From Klebsormidium nitens (lineage: Eukaryota > Streptophyta > Klebsormidiophyceae > Klebsormidiales > Klebsormidiaceae), in assembly GCA_000708835.1 (NCBI GenBank), contig DF237109.1:1-64000 (forward strand): 64,000 nucleotides of DNA. The letters run 5' to 3'. Position 1 is the first letter of the stretch; every line of letters begins with the position of its first letter. The notes beneath the pieces were generated by a model. It saw only the letters and a list, made by a program, of their open reading frames with translations. It had not been told where the DNA came from and did no database searches. Shown here in pieces: positions 22,901 through 37,922 of the stretch. Position numbers and translations under genes: made by a program.

Positions 22901-24253
22901 GCGGGCAGGGCCAATTCGCTGAGGTCGCCATCAAGTTTGAGCCTGCAGAACCCGGTACCGGGTTCGAGTTCAAGAACGAGATCAAGGGAGGAGTGGTGCC
23001 AAAGGAGTACATCCCGGGTGTGATGAAGGGGCTAGAGGATATGATGGGTACCGGTGTGCTGGCCGGGTGAGTGTGCGCGCGCGTCGTTTTGCGGTCAGTT
23101 GGGATTGCGTGGCAGGATGCGTCTGAGACATGGCCGTCGTTGATTGGTTGGCTTGGCAGATGGGTTCCGTAGCATTTCTGGCTGCTTGTGTGTGTGTAGC
23201 GGCCTCGTGATCAATGCAGAACCTCAGTCGACTAGGTTCCCGTAACTGGGTCGGACCACCCAGTTCAAAGCATCAGGGGTCCGGGGTGCTTCAATCAGCC
23301 TGGAAACAAGATCGATGAGGCGGCCATACATGACATAGAATCTGTGATTAGAACCATGGCGTTGAACCTTTATCCGGCGCCGAGCAGCGTACCCATGTTC
23401 CGGATCCCTGAACCTTTCTCGGTTCTCTCTTGGCAGTTTCCCCGTGGTCGACGTGCGCGCGACTCTGTACGACGGTTCATACCACGAAGTCGATTCGTCC
23501 GTGCTCGCGTTCCAGCTGGCAGCCCGGGGGGCGTTCCGGGAGGGTATCGCAAAGGCCGGCCCGCGGCTACTAGAGCCCATCATGAAGGTCGAGGTTGTGA
23601 CGCCCGAGGACCACCTGGGTGACGTCATCGGTGACCTCAACTCGCGGCGTGGCATGGTGTCCGGCTTCGCAGACAAGCCCGGAGGCATGAAGGTGAGTCG
23701 ACACTTTGCAGACTTGAGTTGGATCGCTCAACATGGTTCCGTACGTAGCGGTGCGCATCGTTCTGTTGTTCGGCGCACCCTTCGCTGATGCGGACGCGGC
23801 TCAGTTTGTCGCCCCTGGACGGAAGAGAAAGCTTGCTGCTCGTTCGATTTCTGGTTCGCGCGTACTGCGTCCGATCTTGCCAGATTCCACAATTTGAGTT
23901 TCACCAATGCCCAAAATCGTCATATTACAGGCTCAACCTTTTGCTTATACTTCCTCCTAAGCGGCCATGTGCGCTGCTCGTACCTGATTGTTTATTGAAG
24001 CAGGCTTTGCTTAGCCCACGGTCGATACTCCCACTGACTCTCAGCATCAGAATGCACTTCACAGCTGCCGCCGTCGTGTCTCCAGGTCGTGGATGCGGAG
24101 GTGCCCTTAGCTGAGATGTTCAACTACGTCAGCAACCTGCGGGGCATGTCCAAGGGCCGGGCGCAGTACACCATGCAGCTGGCTAAGTTCGACACCGTGC
24201 CTCAGCATATCCAAAACGACATTGCCTCCAAGGCGGGTGGTGTTACAGTTTAG
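16933..24253 (+). CDS. SCO1: Chloroplast translation elongation factor G, 10 exons
   Basis: Predicted 799-residue GTPase that translocates the ribosome in plastids (Arabidopsis SCO1/cpEF-G, about 783). Exons: 16933-17239, 18272-18520, 18867-19053, 19665-19902, 20267-20679, 21249-21390, 22087-22269, 22810-23066, 23437-23692, 24086-24253; all join in phase. The first 102 or so residues are Ala/Ser/Lys-rich with no acidic residues early on, as expected of a chloroplast transit peptide. GTPase motifs: AHIDAGKT (119-126), DTPGHVD (from 183), NKMD (237-240) and GSAFKNKG. Domain IV motif [11 protein letters not shown] and the C-terminal YTMQLAKFD are present. Intron 3 has a GC donor (AG|GCAAGT). Introns 3 and 6 carry copies of the next exon start. 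The first ATG is used because it opens the transit peptide; ATG at 16948 is an alternative. Confidence 0.96.
17938..18000 (+). repeat. Three-copy 21-bp tandem repeat in EF-G intron 1
   Basis: Three perfect units beginning CCGCATCCTTGCTTGG sit head to tail at 17938, 17959 and 17980. The perfect identity suggests a recent expansion. It lies in an intron and no role is visible. Confidence 0.9.
19325..19580 (+). repeat. Two degraded copies of EF-G intron 3 end plus exon 4 start
   Basis: Units of about 130 bases repeat GAAACTTG- and AACCACAGCC-type intron sequence followed by an AG and a copy of the exon 4 start. The copies begin at 19402 (GGTCGACATGATCGTGGGCA) and 19535 (GACTGTCGAGATTGTGGCC); the real exon begins at 19665 (GACCGTCGACATGATCATCG). 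Spacings are 133 and 130 bases. Copy 1 still has CTCAG and an open frame for some distance. Confidence 0.88.
21905..21985 (+). repeat. Degraded copy of EF-G intron 6 end plus exon 7 start
   Basis: GGTCTTACCGGTCTGGCCGC, then TTTGCAG and ATTGCCATCGAGCCCTAGTC, closely matches the true junction at 22087 (ATTGCGATTGAGCCCAAGTC), 133 bases downstream. In the copy the codon after GAGCCC is TAG, so using it would truncate the protein. Confidence 0.88.
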
Positions 24254-25712
24254 GGTCCGTTTGCAGGGTTGGTTGGGCGCTGCATTTCTTGGCGCTTTAG
24301 AAGAGCTGGCTCTCCGTGTCCCAATTGCATTGGTTGGGGCTTCCGAATTTGAAAACTGCTGTTTTCCAAATTATTGATTGGTCATAGATATCAGGTATAC
24401 TCACTGCGGAGCTTTCGTTTCTGCCCTGCCATTCTGAGTACATCAAATCATGTGTCAGTCAGCGAATGGGAATTCCTCATCTACCAGACAACAACTGACC
24501 TGGCCACTGTTCCGAATTTGCTAGATCAGAGGCTGCCATGTGACATACATGCTGTGGCCATATATCGGGTCGAAAGTCCGAGTGTGTATGAATAAGTGGT
24601 TTAAACTGGCATGAAACGGCATATACCACCTTCTTCTGGCGTGCCTGGCTATTTCATTGCCCATCGAAAGGTAGTGGATTATTTGCATCATGTGAGACAG
24701 CATTTTGGTATCATGCACGTTACATTGGATGCAACAAGGGGTACGTGGGGCCGCCTGCATATGGGCACATGCAAGTTTGTGACTTTCATGGGCGGATCAA
24801 GTAGTACGGTCTGGTGCAGAATTACCTTCAAAATTTTGAAATCGAATCTATGTATTGGCTGCAGAGAATATATGCGGGCCCGATCGAGAAGCTCGTCTAT
24901 CATGCATAATTCACATAGCCATGATCGAGTGCGCCCCAATTTTACTTCGTATATGTTGCCTGGCGCAGAACTGGCCCATATGTGAAATTGAGAAAAAATA
25001 GTGAGCCATGGCCGTACGTTGATCGGCCATGCAACCGGCCCCGTGCACCAGAAAATCCATGCCATGCTACAAGGTCATGCCAGGCCACATGGTGGTATTT
25101 AAAGCCTTTTGAATAATATATACTGATGATATGAAAGTTAGTCCATTTCTGGCTTGCATGCATTTGGCCCATGTCTGCACAGAGTTGGGATTTAACTATC
25201 GGAGAGCATTGAGAGGCTTGTTTGGGATGGTCAGTGCACAGGTTGAACGCCCGCGTCACTGGGCATGGCTGCATGCGGGCTGCTCAAGTGGCCCAGCTTG
25301 TCGAGTCTTAAGAGAAAACATTTGGCAGATCGTGCTCGCAGGAATATGATGAGAGACGACATAGGGCAGCAATAGATTTCAGATGCCGTATATCATACAA
25401 GAAAGCCGGCAGTGAGCAGCATCCAGTATTCTCAGGAAAACACATTGCACATCGGTTCGCTGGACATACAATAGCCGCCCCGCTCTGTCCAACATTGAGC
25501 ATGCTGGCTCATGCAAAAACCATGCATAACGGCAACCTTAAACAGATCAATCCCGGGTCCAGACCGTCAACTTCACGGCATCCAGTATTGTCGATTCCGG
25601 AAGATGTAAGTAATTCGGGGGAAAGAGAGGCACGCAAGAATCATGGCTGGTTCTGAATGCTGACTGCCACCAGTTGCAAAGTCCTCCACATCTGGCCTAT
25701 CCTTTGAAGGGC
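24254..25712. other. Intergenic, convergent ends of EF-G and RPS15
   Basis: This is AT-richer sequence containing the 3' flanks of both genes. It has several short inverted stretches and many CATGC-type motifs. No open frame shows recognisable protein features or splice-supported exons. Confidence 0.45.
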
Positions 25713-28052
<2,340 letters not shown>

Positions 28053-28443
28053 GGCGTCCAAAAAGGTGCGGTCGCCAAGGGTTGATGAGGGGCGTGGGAA
28101 AGAGGGAGAACGAAGGTCGCTTCGTCCGCTTCAACCCTGGTTGCAGTCTAACCTATCGCCTAACCGTCCAAACAGTCTACGTAACGCTTTGGTTTCCGAT
28201 GTGCGTAGAAGTTACAGTCCTCTGCGTGCAAGTTTCGATTGGAATCCAAGCCTTCAATGACCAGTCGATAGCGCGCTCAAGATGATGGTGCACACTCCAT
28301 CTTGAGTCAGAAAGAGAAGCAAGCAGGGGTTTCAGAAGAAGGGAGCAGCAGGCTCATCAGCGACAGAAGGTGGTGGTTGCAAAACATTGGACAAAGCAGT
28401 GAGGTCGTTGTAGAGCCAAGGGGCTGTTTGGGGGCGTCTTCCG
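28053..28443. promoter_or_regulatory. Shared divergent promoter region, RPS15 / plastid uL14
   Basis: The 391 bases between two head-to-head ribosomal protein start codons must hold both 5' UTRs and promoters. No TATA box or clear telo-box was seen. Shared regulation of a cytosolic and a plastid ribosomal protein is possible but inferred only from the layout. Confidence 0.5.
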
Positions 28444-30149
28444 ATGGCTTCTTCCTTGGCCTTGAGGGCGGGCGCAAGCACATTGTCGCTATCACAGACC
28501 AGCTGCTCAAGCAGGACAGCGCAGAGGCAGAATGTGGCTCCTGTCAGGGCTACACCGCTGATGTCACAGGTGAGACATGGGTTTCGCACAGTAGAGGGGT
28601 TTTCATTGGTAGGCTTGTTCATGTGCAACTTCATGAGTGCAAAGTTGTATGACTGTCAACCCTAGCTCGGGGGTGAAGCGAGTTTTATTTATAGCGGCAA
28701 GTATGATGCCAAGGCTTCTTGGATGCCGGCACAGTGCAACTCCTCAAATGTGCATCGCAGCGGTAAAGGTCCATCACTGGAAGGTGCTACTATATGCATT
28801 GCCCTAAGGCTCGGGCATGACATAATGCTTAGAGATGGTTTGAAAAGACAGCGGAGAATGACACCGTGTTTGCAATGAGAGGGCAGACGCTTCATGGGAC
28901 ACGAGGCCTAAAGCAAACTTACGATGGCATTCTTTGAGAGGACTGTTCCAGTAAGGACTCGTCACAGGACTTTCTGAGCAACGAACGACCCGGGGCAACC
29001 TCACATCCCTCCTTGAGACTACGACTCTCCTAAAGTATTCATGGCCAACATTTCACAACGATTTAGCAGCTTTCTGAGCTGGCATTTGACTGCGCGGTTG
29101 CAATGCTCCTGCAGTTCTCTGGCAGCAGCGTCGCGCCTTCCTTCGGGCAGAGCAGCTTCACAAGGAATGAGGTGATGGCGGATTGCAATGCAAAGAAGAT
29201 GGGGATTGAGAAGGCAGCCATGGGCAGGACTCAGGTTAGCTGCTTTCCTGCACCCGCTCTAGTCTTAGTTGCCGTGTGACAGTCACTGTCAGGAGCGGCT
29301 TCGCATGATCCTCAATCTAGTTCACCCTAGGGTGTCTGATATTCCCCTCCTGCTTCAATCTTTAAAGGACCGGCGTCCATAAGCTGATACCACTGTAAAG
29401 GTGCGGCGGTTGCAGCTGGAACATAACGGGTGTTTCTTGACTTTCTTGTTTTGTGATGCCAGAACTTGTACTCGTTTTCGCTGCTGCAAACTGCAGTCGG
29501 CACACCCTTCAGCCTCGTAGAAGTGCGAACCTGAATTAGTATGTTACAAGCTTGGCTCACTTTTTTCCTTAGCAAAGAAATGGAAACCTTCTAAGACTGC
29601 TACTCCTTCTGAGAGCAACGGATTGAATTCTGGAATGGGGAAGGGGACGCCCTACGAGGACCAGTTACCAGGAACGCTGTTGGAACAGTTTTTTGGTTCC
29701 AAGTAAAACCGGTGTACTGACATGAGCGGAGTTGCAACTTCGCATGTCACTGACTTCTGGTGGCACTCTTCCGGCAGATGATGATCCAGGTCCAGAGCTA
29801 CGTGACTGTTGCAGACAACAGCGGGGCGAAGCAGCTTATGTGCATCCGGGTGCTCGGGGGCTCCAACCAACGGTATGCCGGGATTGGGGACGTAATCGTC
29901 GCCGTCGTTAAGGATGCGATGCCGAACATGGCATTGAAAAAGTCGGAAGTCGTTCGCGCCGTGATCGTCCGGACGCGCCACGGAGTTCGGAGAGAGAGCG
30001 GAATGAGGATCCGGTTCGACGATAACGCGGCCGTGATCATCAATGCTGAGGGGAACCCGAGGGGCACCCGCGTTTTCGGGCCTGTCGCTCGGGAGCTTAG
30101 AGAAAAGAACTACCTAAAGATTGTTTCTCTGGCTCCGGAGGTGCTCTGA
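28444..30149 (+). CDS. RPL14: Plastid-type ribosomal protein uL14 with transit peptide, nuclear
   Basis: Large-subunit plastid ribosomal protein. Exon 3 (29778-30149) encodes a complete bacterial/plastid-type uL14 of 123 residues, with [57 protein letters not shown] and the C-terminus [10 protein letters not shown], which is typical of chloroplast and not of mitochondrial uL14. Exon 1 (28444-28569) encodes a Ser/Ala/Arg-rich leader beginning [18 protein letters not shown] with a VRA motif, typical of chloroplast transit peptides. A candidate exon 2 (29115-29234, 40 codons, phase 0 at both ends, good AG and GT sites) would give 205 residues in total; without it the protein is 165 residues, still in frame. 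uL14c is usually encoded in the plastid genome, so this is a likely organelle-to-nucleus transfer. Confidence 0.88.
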
Positions 30150-31752
30150 GCGGGCAGAGCCAGACGGACGAACGTTTTGGTAAGGTATGGTACCATGGGA
30201 AATCTTTCGTGCTCGTGGGGGGCTCTGCTATTGACGCATGTTCAGACAGTGCCTTCAAAAGGTATACAGTCGAGCTGGGATTATAGATTTGGGTTGGGGC
30301 CATCCAACAATGTGCACTAACACTGCGGCTGAAGGAGGATTACAAAGACTCTTGGTTGTTGGGACAAGAAATCGCTCGATGCGGATTTTATGATCTGATA
30401 CGGTGAGCCTGGCTGACGGCAATGTACACTTTGAGCAGCGTTGGCTATCGTTCTGGCCTGCTTCGTGAAGCATACTATCTTCTGTGTATCTGTCAATCAA
30501 TCGTCGCAGTGACGCAATATAGGCGGCTAGGCCTCATTTTCACAAACCCCGAAATCAAACACTGGCATGTTATTTTACCGGGTCATTCATCTTGGTGACT
30601 CAGAGTGAATCACAGTTTCACTAGGCCGGTGACATGTTGTGCACACGGTGAAGCAGGCTGCAGCCGGTTGGCAATGATTCTGTTGGAAAATGAAGTCACG
30701 CTCACAAATTTAGCACATTGCACAGCCCGGCCTACGCATTGATTCCATATTTGGATCATTAGCCACAGCCGCCTCAATTTGAGATGGCGTTTGGATCCAC
30801 ATGCACTTCAATGGCGGACTCATCATGGCGGCTATAGAAGGAGCGATCTGCCTGCAGACTCGTGTCACTCATGTGCACACATTCGACGCGAGCGAAGCGC
30901 ATGATTTCGAATGCGCACTAATCATTCCACATGGTGCGGCAGCGGGCCCAGCTATAGCTAGCCTAGCGCGCCGCCTTGCTGTCCCTGAATAGGTGAACAG
31001 CGCACTGTCAAGTTCAAGTTCAAAAACAAACGAGTCTATACACTTTACGAGATTCAAACTGGTCTGAACGTGAAGGCGCAAGGTACGTTCCTAGGTAGAA
31101 GTATAAATGAATGACTGACACGATTCCTGTTAACCTAGTCACATCGCATCTTCGCAGCAACTTGCCATTGCTGGCCAGACATGATCTCTTCGATCATGTG
31201 AAGTCTGGTAACGTGGACAGAATAACCGCAAACATACACTGACACTGGCATGCTTAGCTAAGCCAACCGAGCCCACACATCTTAAGTCGTCACTTTCACG
31301 GAATGCCAATCTAGCCCCCCCCCCCTTACGATAATTTTTCCAGCGAACATGTCGAGAAGTTCCCGCTGCCCAATCCAACAATCAGAATTCCATGGGCTGG
31401 AAAGTCTCCAGTGCCCACAACCCAAGCTCGACTAGATGCTGGCAACCCAGGTACAAAAGCTGGCGGTGGGACTGCGCATCAATCCGGCCGCCCTATTCCG
31501 TTCTGCAGGTCCTAATCAGATATGATTTTCCTAGAAAGACTTCTTCCGAACGGGCAGAGGCAAGGCAAAGTTACAAGGCAAAATTACACCACTGCACTTC
31601 ATCGCTCTCGGCCACCGCTCAAGGTTTCAAGCAACCCGCAAGTTACACAAATTGCTCCCCAACCGCCATGAGCCAAACAGCGACTGGCAACCTCGTGTTA
31701 CTATTTGCACATGACATCGTTAACCTTGCCCCCTACCACCCTAAAGCGTTGA
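30150..31752. other. Intergenic, convergent ends of uL14 and HESO1
   Basis: This holds the 3' flanks of both genes. An 11-base C run lies at 31315-31325. A 63-codon ORF at 30801-30992 has no recognisable features. No supported gene was found. Confidence 0.45.
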
Positions 31753-34700
31753 TTACTCTATCACTGAATAGCCGTAGATTGCCGCGCTTCGGCTCCGGTC
31801 GTCCGCGGGCGCATCGGCCCGAGCATTGACAACTCGCCTTGACGACAGCCCCCCAACCACCGCGCTACCTGGCAACGCAGACCCTCCCTTCCCGACGTTC
31901 GGAGCCCCGTTTGGCTGACTACCGGGTTGCACCTGCGGGGAGGCCTTATTGGAGCCGTTTTGCTCGGATGTCAGGTTTGTCGGTGGAGGACCGACTGTTC
32001 TCTGCTGTGACTCCTGGCTGGTGAGTATTTCACTAGGGGGCCGGAAGCGATGGTTGGGAGGGAATCTTTCCACCACTTTGCTTGGCGTCTGCCCCCGCGA
32101 GTCGCTCGGCACTCGGAACCGTTGCCCGGGGGACGGGGCTCGCGGCTGGTGTGAATACGGGTCGTGACCGGGAGCTCCGTGGAAGCCCCCCGGGGGTGGC
32201 TGCTGAGCATGAGATGGCGACTGCTGAGCTTGAGATTGCTGCGGTGCATCCTGCGACTGGACCCCGAGATTAGGAGAGGGCTGCGAGGGACCCGGGTACG
32301 GAGGCGGCGCCGTTTGAGGGGCAGGATAAGGTCCGGACGGCGTATGGTGTAGATACAAGGGGTGTGCCGGGTACTGTGGATACTGTTGAGGGTAGTGCTG
32401 TTGTTGGGGAGGGGGCCCTAGGGGGGGGTGGCCGGAGTAGGGAGGCGGAAAGTGGGGGGCCGGGTAAGGGGGGAAGTGGGCAGAAGCGGGGGGGTTTTGC
32501 AGCAGGGGGGGGCGAGGTTGGATAGGGTTAGTGGAAGGGGGGTTCTGAGAAGCTTCTGAGCTCGACGGCTCCCCGGTACTTTGTTGCGGGGGAGGTCCGG
32601 GTTCGGATCTCGGGGGGGGAAGCTCAGCCGGCAAAAGGTGTGCCGGGAAGAGGGGCTGAGAACTCGGACCAGGAGCGCCGCCTAGCGCGGCCAGCATGGT
32701 CATCACGTGGTTCTGCTGCGGGAGGGGGCCGGAAAATGGGGCGACGTTACCCCCCTGCTGGGGGGGCCCGTTCCTGGCCGCATGACCCCCCTCCCACATC
32801 CCAGGGGGGCGGTAAGGCCCCGGAGCTTGATAACCCCCACTCGTCGATGCAAGCCCCCCCGTACCCCTCTGGGCGGGTAGAGTAACATGTTCCATGAGTC
32901 CCGCGCGCCCCCCCAGGATGAAATCGCCGTTGACCATGGGGATCTGGCCGTTGAACAGCGCGATGTTGATCTCCTCGATCTTGGCGACAGGCGGTGGGTG
33001 GCGCAAGATGTGCGCCGCCGCACGAAACGCGCCGCAGATGCGAGCGAAGGCGAGCCGGCCGGGCTGGACCGATCGCGCGCAGTTCTCGGACAGGTCGAAC
33101 GGGTCCTCTACCTGTGGGTAACGGGAGGACAACGCTAGGTATGCTAACGGCGGCAACAGAGATAAAGGGTGGTCTCCTCGAAGTGTCCATCAAAACGAAT
33201 ACATAGTGCGTCTCCATTACAGCAAGCTGACTCGAGTACGATTGGAAACCACCGCAACTGATAAAGGTTCGCGAATGGTTGGCTGGAATCGTTGGTGGAC
33301 CCAAACAGCAGCGATACAGACGGCCCAAAAGGCTTGCGAAAATATCAAAACAAAAGACAACTTCCCTGCCCAAATACAATACCTCATGAACGCCATGTGT
33401 CTGCACGACCTAGACACATCAGACACACACAAACACGGGAGAAGTGACACGTCTTGCGAACAACTCGCGTTAACGCTCTGCCACTTGATCAGTTCCAGAC
33501 GCCACAACGCAGTGACTTCGAATCTGCAAGAAAGGCAGGATTAGATCTTTGTGAGAAATCGAAACCCTCACCCTCATGGTGTACTGCTTGCCGTACCAGG
33601 CGGTGTGCACCTCCCGGGCTTCCTTCCAGGAGCCCCTCCACGGGCTGACGGTCAGGCCGTGCGGCCAGAGCGACTCTACGGAGGCGTACTGCAAGAATAA
33701 GGTAAAACAAAGCCCGTCGGTCCGAGTTTCTGGCGTTCTCTGCACACGACTTTGCGCTTGAGACGGTAAACTTTCGATGCCAACATTGAAGAGAGACAAA
33801 AGCAACTATCCATGGCATGATACGGTGTCAACACCGCGCTAGACATGAAGTGAACGTAGGAGGGGACCAAGAGAGGGGGTTCAGCACAGAAAGGCTGAGC
33901 TTCGGTTTCAATGATGTGATCCTCATTGCAGAATAGATAAAGACGAGAAGGGCCTTCTCAAAAACAATCTGAGCGAGCGCAAGCCGCCTCTGCAATCGCA
34001 GTATTGGAATCGGGATGTGCATTGAAAGACGTGCTATTGTTAGCCTCGTTCTAAAGGGCTCGTGATCTCAAAACTGTACTTTTTCATGACTACGAGACGG
34101 AAATATCGATTCGGACGCCTCCAAAATAGGACTCTGCATTACTCTCTATCTATTGACGATCGAAACGTTCTTTCTTGCAAGGCTCCACACGAGGCTTCCA
34201 TCTAAATTGTCCTCGAGAACGCACTTGCATTACATGAACCACGGCCGGTGTTACCTCAACTCACTTAGCGAACCGATCCTCAAACGCCTCACCTGGGTGA
34301 AGAACGACGCCAAGAGCTCGCCTAGCGTGCTCTTGTTCGTGGCCTGCCGTTGCCTCTCCGCCTTCACTTTCATGACCCATTCCCGACATTTGTTCAGCTG
34401 CTCTTCTGTAACTCGGATCTCGCTGACGTCGACATCTGCAACCGAAGTGACAGAGGACTGATGTCATGCTGCGGGTCCCAACGGCGCGGTTTATAATGCA
34501 AAGGACCTACTCGACTCAAACAAGTCGCTGATCTTTTCGTTTGGACAACCGACGTCGACAAGAAAAGCTTGGGTTACGAAATGACTTCCTCGCCAGGTCA
34601 TGATGAAAAGCTCTGCACGAGCAAGCGGAGAAAGGATGGCGAGGGACCCATTTTCGTCCGTCTGCAGGTCTCCCTTCCACTTTCTTGTGTGCGCTGCAAC

Positions 34701-37700
34701 TGACCAAGGCTGTCAAGCCCGTACGATGGTGCATCAAAAGCTCCATTCTGATCTAGTCAAACAAAATATCCAGTCGAACGTCCAACCGAGAGCCCAAGCG
34801 GGGAAGCAGATATTCAGCTTTTCTGTGCAAAAACCATCGGCCGCACCTTTTCTAAGATCGTGGTATTCCTTCCCAAGGATGGCGTCAAACGGGGGTAGGA
34901 TAGGAGGCGAACGCGTCTGCAAAGCATCGAGGAGGGTCTTAGGGTGTGTCCCGGCGCCTAGTGGCGAGATTCTTTACTTGTGCTATAAAATGCAAAAAAA
35001 AGTACGGAGTTTCAAAGGTTTACTGGCTTGAGGCTCAAGCCTCACGCAGCAAGGTCGGACTTTGCTTTTGGAGGAATGGAAGATGACCCCCTCGTATCAC
35101 GGGTCCCACTCGCAAGACGATCAGGATGCAAAGCTGCTCGAGGACTCTAATTTGGAAATAACTTATGTCGGTTCCATTCTGAAGATGCACGAACTGCTTA
35201 ACGCAATCATGTTGAGACGTATATCAATCGTTGTCGAACAAACCTGCCCCTTCCGATAAGTCGAAAGACACCAATACTCGGTCTCATAGGCTCTGATTCA
35301 CTCAGACCGAAAATTGCAATCACTCAGACCGAAAATTGCAAATACCCGTTGCTTCTACAGATACCTCGCCCTCTGCCTAGCACTTACAATGTAGCGAACT
35401 CGAGGAGAACCAATTCAAATCTGGAATGGCGTGTTGCTTGTCCTACCTGAAGGTGAAACACCACCATTAGTGAGATGGCGTACGAGTTCATGGTCCCGCT
35501 CCGCGAATCGTTGATTCCCTGTGCGCGCGCCCAAGCCTTGACCTGCAAGAAATTAATTTAATGGTTTTCAATGAAGCAAGGAACTAGCCAGCGCAGTCCA
35601 TGTAAAGCAGAGTCCACACCCATATACACCAGGAATTGCAATGAAATGTTCGTCAAATAAATGAAGCGGCAACGTTGCTTCTATGAGAGCTCTGCGGTCC
35701 CTTCAACTCAGCGTCGCGCTTTTACACCACATTAGTGACCATGAAACTCGCTTTTGAGGAGGCATGCAAGACTCCATCCTTCTGTCCTGCCTCTCCTAAA
35801 AAGCTTTGGAAGCTGCTCAAGTCACGATTGCTGTCTGATGTAAACTTGGCCAGGTTACATCCGTCAAGCTCAGGGGAGGTCACTTACGAAAGTAGTTTTA
35901 GAGGGACCTCCGAGATTCTACCAGTTTGTGTTAGCTCCGCTGAGCTCAACCATGTTGGTTGATCGAGCATTAAAACCCCATTGCCACTGGTCGAAGCAAA
36001 CAATACCAGTAAAGATAGTCCACTCTTACCAAATAGACGAGGGGCCGACACCGGTCGTCCAGTTCAAGGACCCAGCGCAGGACCCGGGATTTGAACAAGG
36101 CGCCGTCGTTGTTGATGCTCATGTCGCAATGGACACGTGTCAGCACGTCGATGAAGTTCAGGACAGGGACGCGCGCCCCAGCCACCAGCTCCATGTGGCT
36201 GAAAGCTGCATTGAATAGACTACACTTGAGTACTTTGTATTTGACGAATCGAAGACCGACTTGATCAAGTTTCGCGAACTCTTTTGCGAGAAGGAAAGCG
36301 AGAAAAGGATGCAAGGAGACAGAGCCGCACAAAGATACGTTCCAGGCCGCAGAGCCGCATGTTCTTTGGTTTGATCAACAGTGTGCTGACTCCGACAAAC
36401 AGCGGTCTTGTCCGCACCATTTGAGCGTTCAAAAATCGTCAATAAGATGGCTGACCTCTTGAGAGCGCTCGCCTCATGATGCGCAAGATCCTGACCCGCT
36501 GCGTCTTTGACACGGGGCCTCTACGCAATTCCACTTGCTCCCTGTCAAATCGCACATACCCCACCTCAGGCAACACGAGCGAGAGGTCCAGATCGCCAGA
36601 CGGCGTGTAGACGTTTGTTTCGAAGCTGCCAAAGATGACAACCTGGGAACCTGCGCAAGAGAGCACTTCGTTTTTGCTAGGATTGTAGATTTTCACATCA
36701 ATGATGAGAATCAAAACAGCAGACTGGAACATTATTGCCGTTCTGACGACAGTTTGAATACTAACATACACAGATTAAACAAGTTTATCAATAATGTCAT
36801 GCGGAGAATAGTAAGCCCGCAAGTGCCAAGCAGTGTCATTCCCACACTCACAAGAGACACTATCTCATGCAAATGGACGACTGGTTGTGAAGTCTTGGGT
36901 GTGTAACTCTGGGGACAAACTTGTGCCCCTTGCTTGGTCCTGGCACTCGCTCAGACGCAAAGGCAAAAAGTGTAAGACTTGAGAACATGATGGCATTGTG
37001 ATCACCATACCTGGTGCAATTGGCTGGATGATGTTGTTCAAACGCTCCAGCAGATGCAGCCTGTTGCTGTGATCGGCCGGGCTTGGCTGGAGGCGCTGGA
37101 ACGTCCTCTCAAGCATAGCATTGAATGCCTTGGTTAGCTTGCCCTTCAACTCGTGAGCAGCCCAAAGGGTCACTGTGCGGCGGTGGATCTCAAGCGCCTT
37201 TGGGACGACATCCATTAGAACCATCCTCGGGCCAGGAGAACCTGTGGGAAATAGTCTCCCATAAATTGAAAATCTCAAGAGAACAGTTTGAAACGCTGAC
37301 TGGCATGCCAAGGGCTGGACTCTCAACACAAGCTGCTGTGTTGCCAAGGTTGTCAGCATCAAACAATTCGGGACTCATTCAAGGAGTGCACATTAGCTTC
37401 CCCTGTGCCCCATTTTGGTGCAGCCAACAACTGTGCACGCTGCACATACTCAAACCACTGCTGCATGAATGCAGCATTTGCACGTCGAGTGAAAGACAAA
37501 GAATCATGTTCACAGGACATCAGGGGTTCACTTAGACTTGTAATCACAGTCCGAGTGGAGCTCTCCGACCAGAACAGGACACGTTTTTGCGGAAGCAGCA
37601 AACATGAAGAATTGTGTTACCTTCAAATGCAATCTTTTATAAGTCATTTCTAAATGCAGTGGGTATAACGAACTTTTCAAGAAAGAATGTGTTTTGATGC

Positions 37701-37922
37701 CAGGATGGGCAATAGCCCTGGCGGACTGAGCGTACCCCTTCCGCGAAAGGCAGCCCCCTCAGCCGGCTTTTTCCCGCCCGCTCCCCCTGATTGATTGCCG
37801 CCAGCTTGAGCACCGCCAGCTCCAGCGCCGCTGCCTGCTTGCGGAATGCTCTTCCCTTTGCTTCCCTCTGAAGGTCCATTTGCAGCTGGTGGGGCGGGGC
37901 TCGGAGCCACAGCAACCTCCAT
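31753..37922 (-). CDS. HESO1: HESO1-like terminal RNA uridylyltransferase, 9 exons
   Basis: Predicted 857-residue nucleotidyltransferase; plant HESO1 adds U tails to unmethylated small RNAs and cleaved RNA, triggering decay. Minus-strand exons: 37736-37922, 37011-37241, 36456-36650, 36030-36205, 35447-35542, 34847-34916, 34293-34435, 33572-33688, 31753-33111; phases agree throughout. The catalytic core has FGSF (146-149), GDLDLSL with Asp159 and Asp161, and a third Asp at 232 in CDMSINN. Then come GINDSRSGTMNSYAISL, PPILPPF and the PAP-associated VEDPFD (406-411) followed by ENCARSV. These match Arabidopsis HESO1 closely. The N-terminal 60 or so residues are Gly/Ala-rich, and the final 400 or so are Pro/Gln-rich and probably disordered, longer than in Arabidopsis. 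The start in exon 1 is the first in-frame ATG; a later Met in exon 2 is possible. Confidence 0.92.
35296..35341 (+). repeat. Two-copy tandem repeat in HESO1 intron
   Basis: A unit of about 22 bases beginning TCACTCAGACCGAAAATTGC occurs twice in succession. It lies between HESO1 exons and shows no coding role. Confidence 0.8.
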
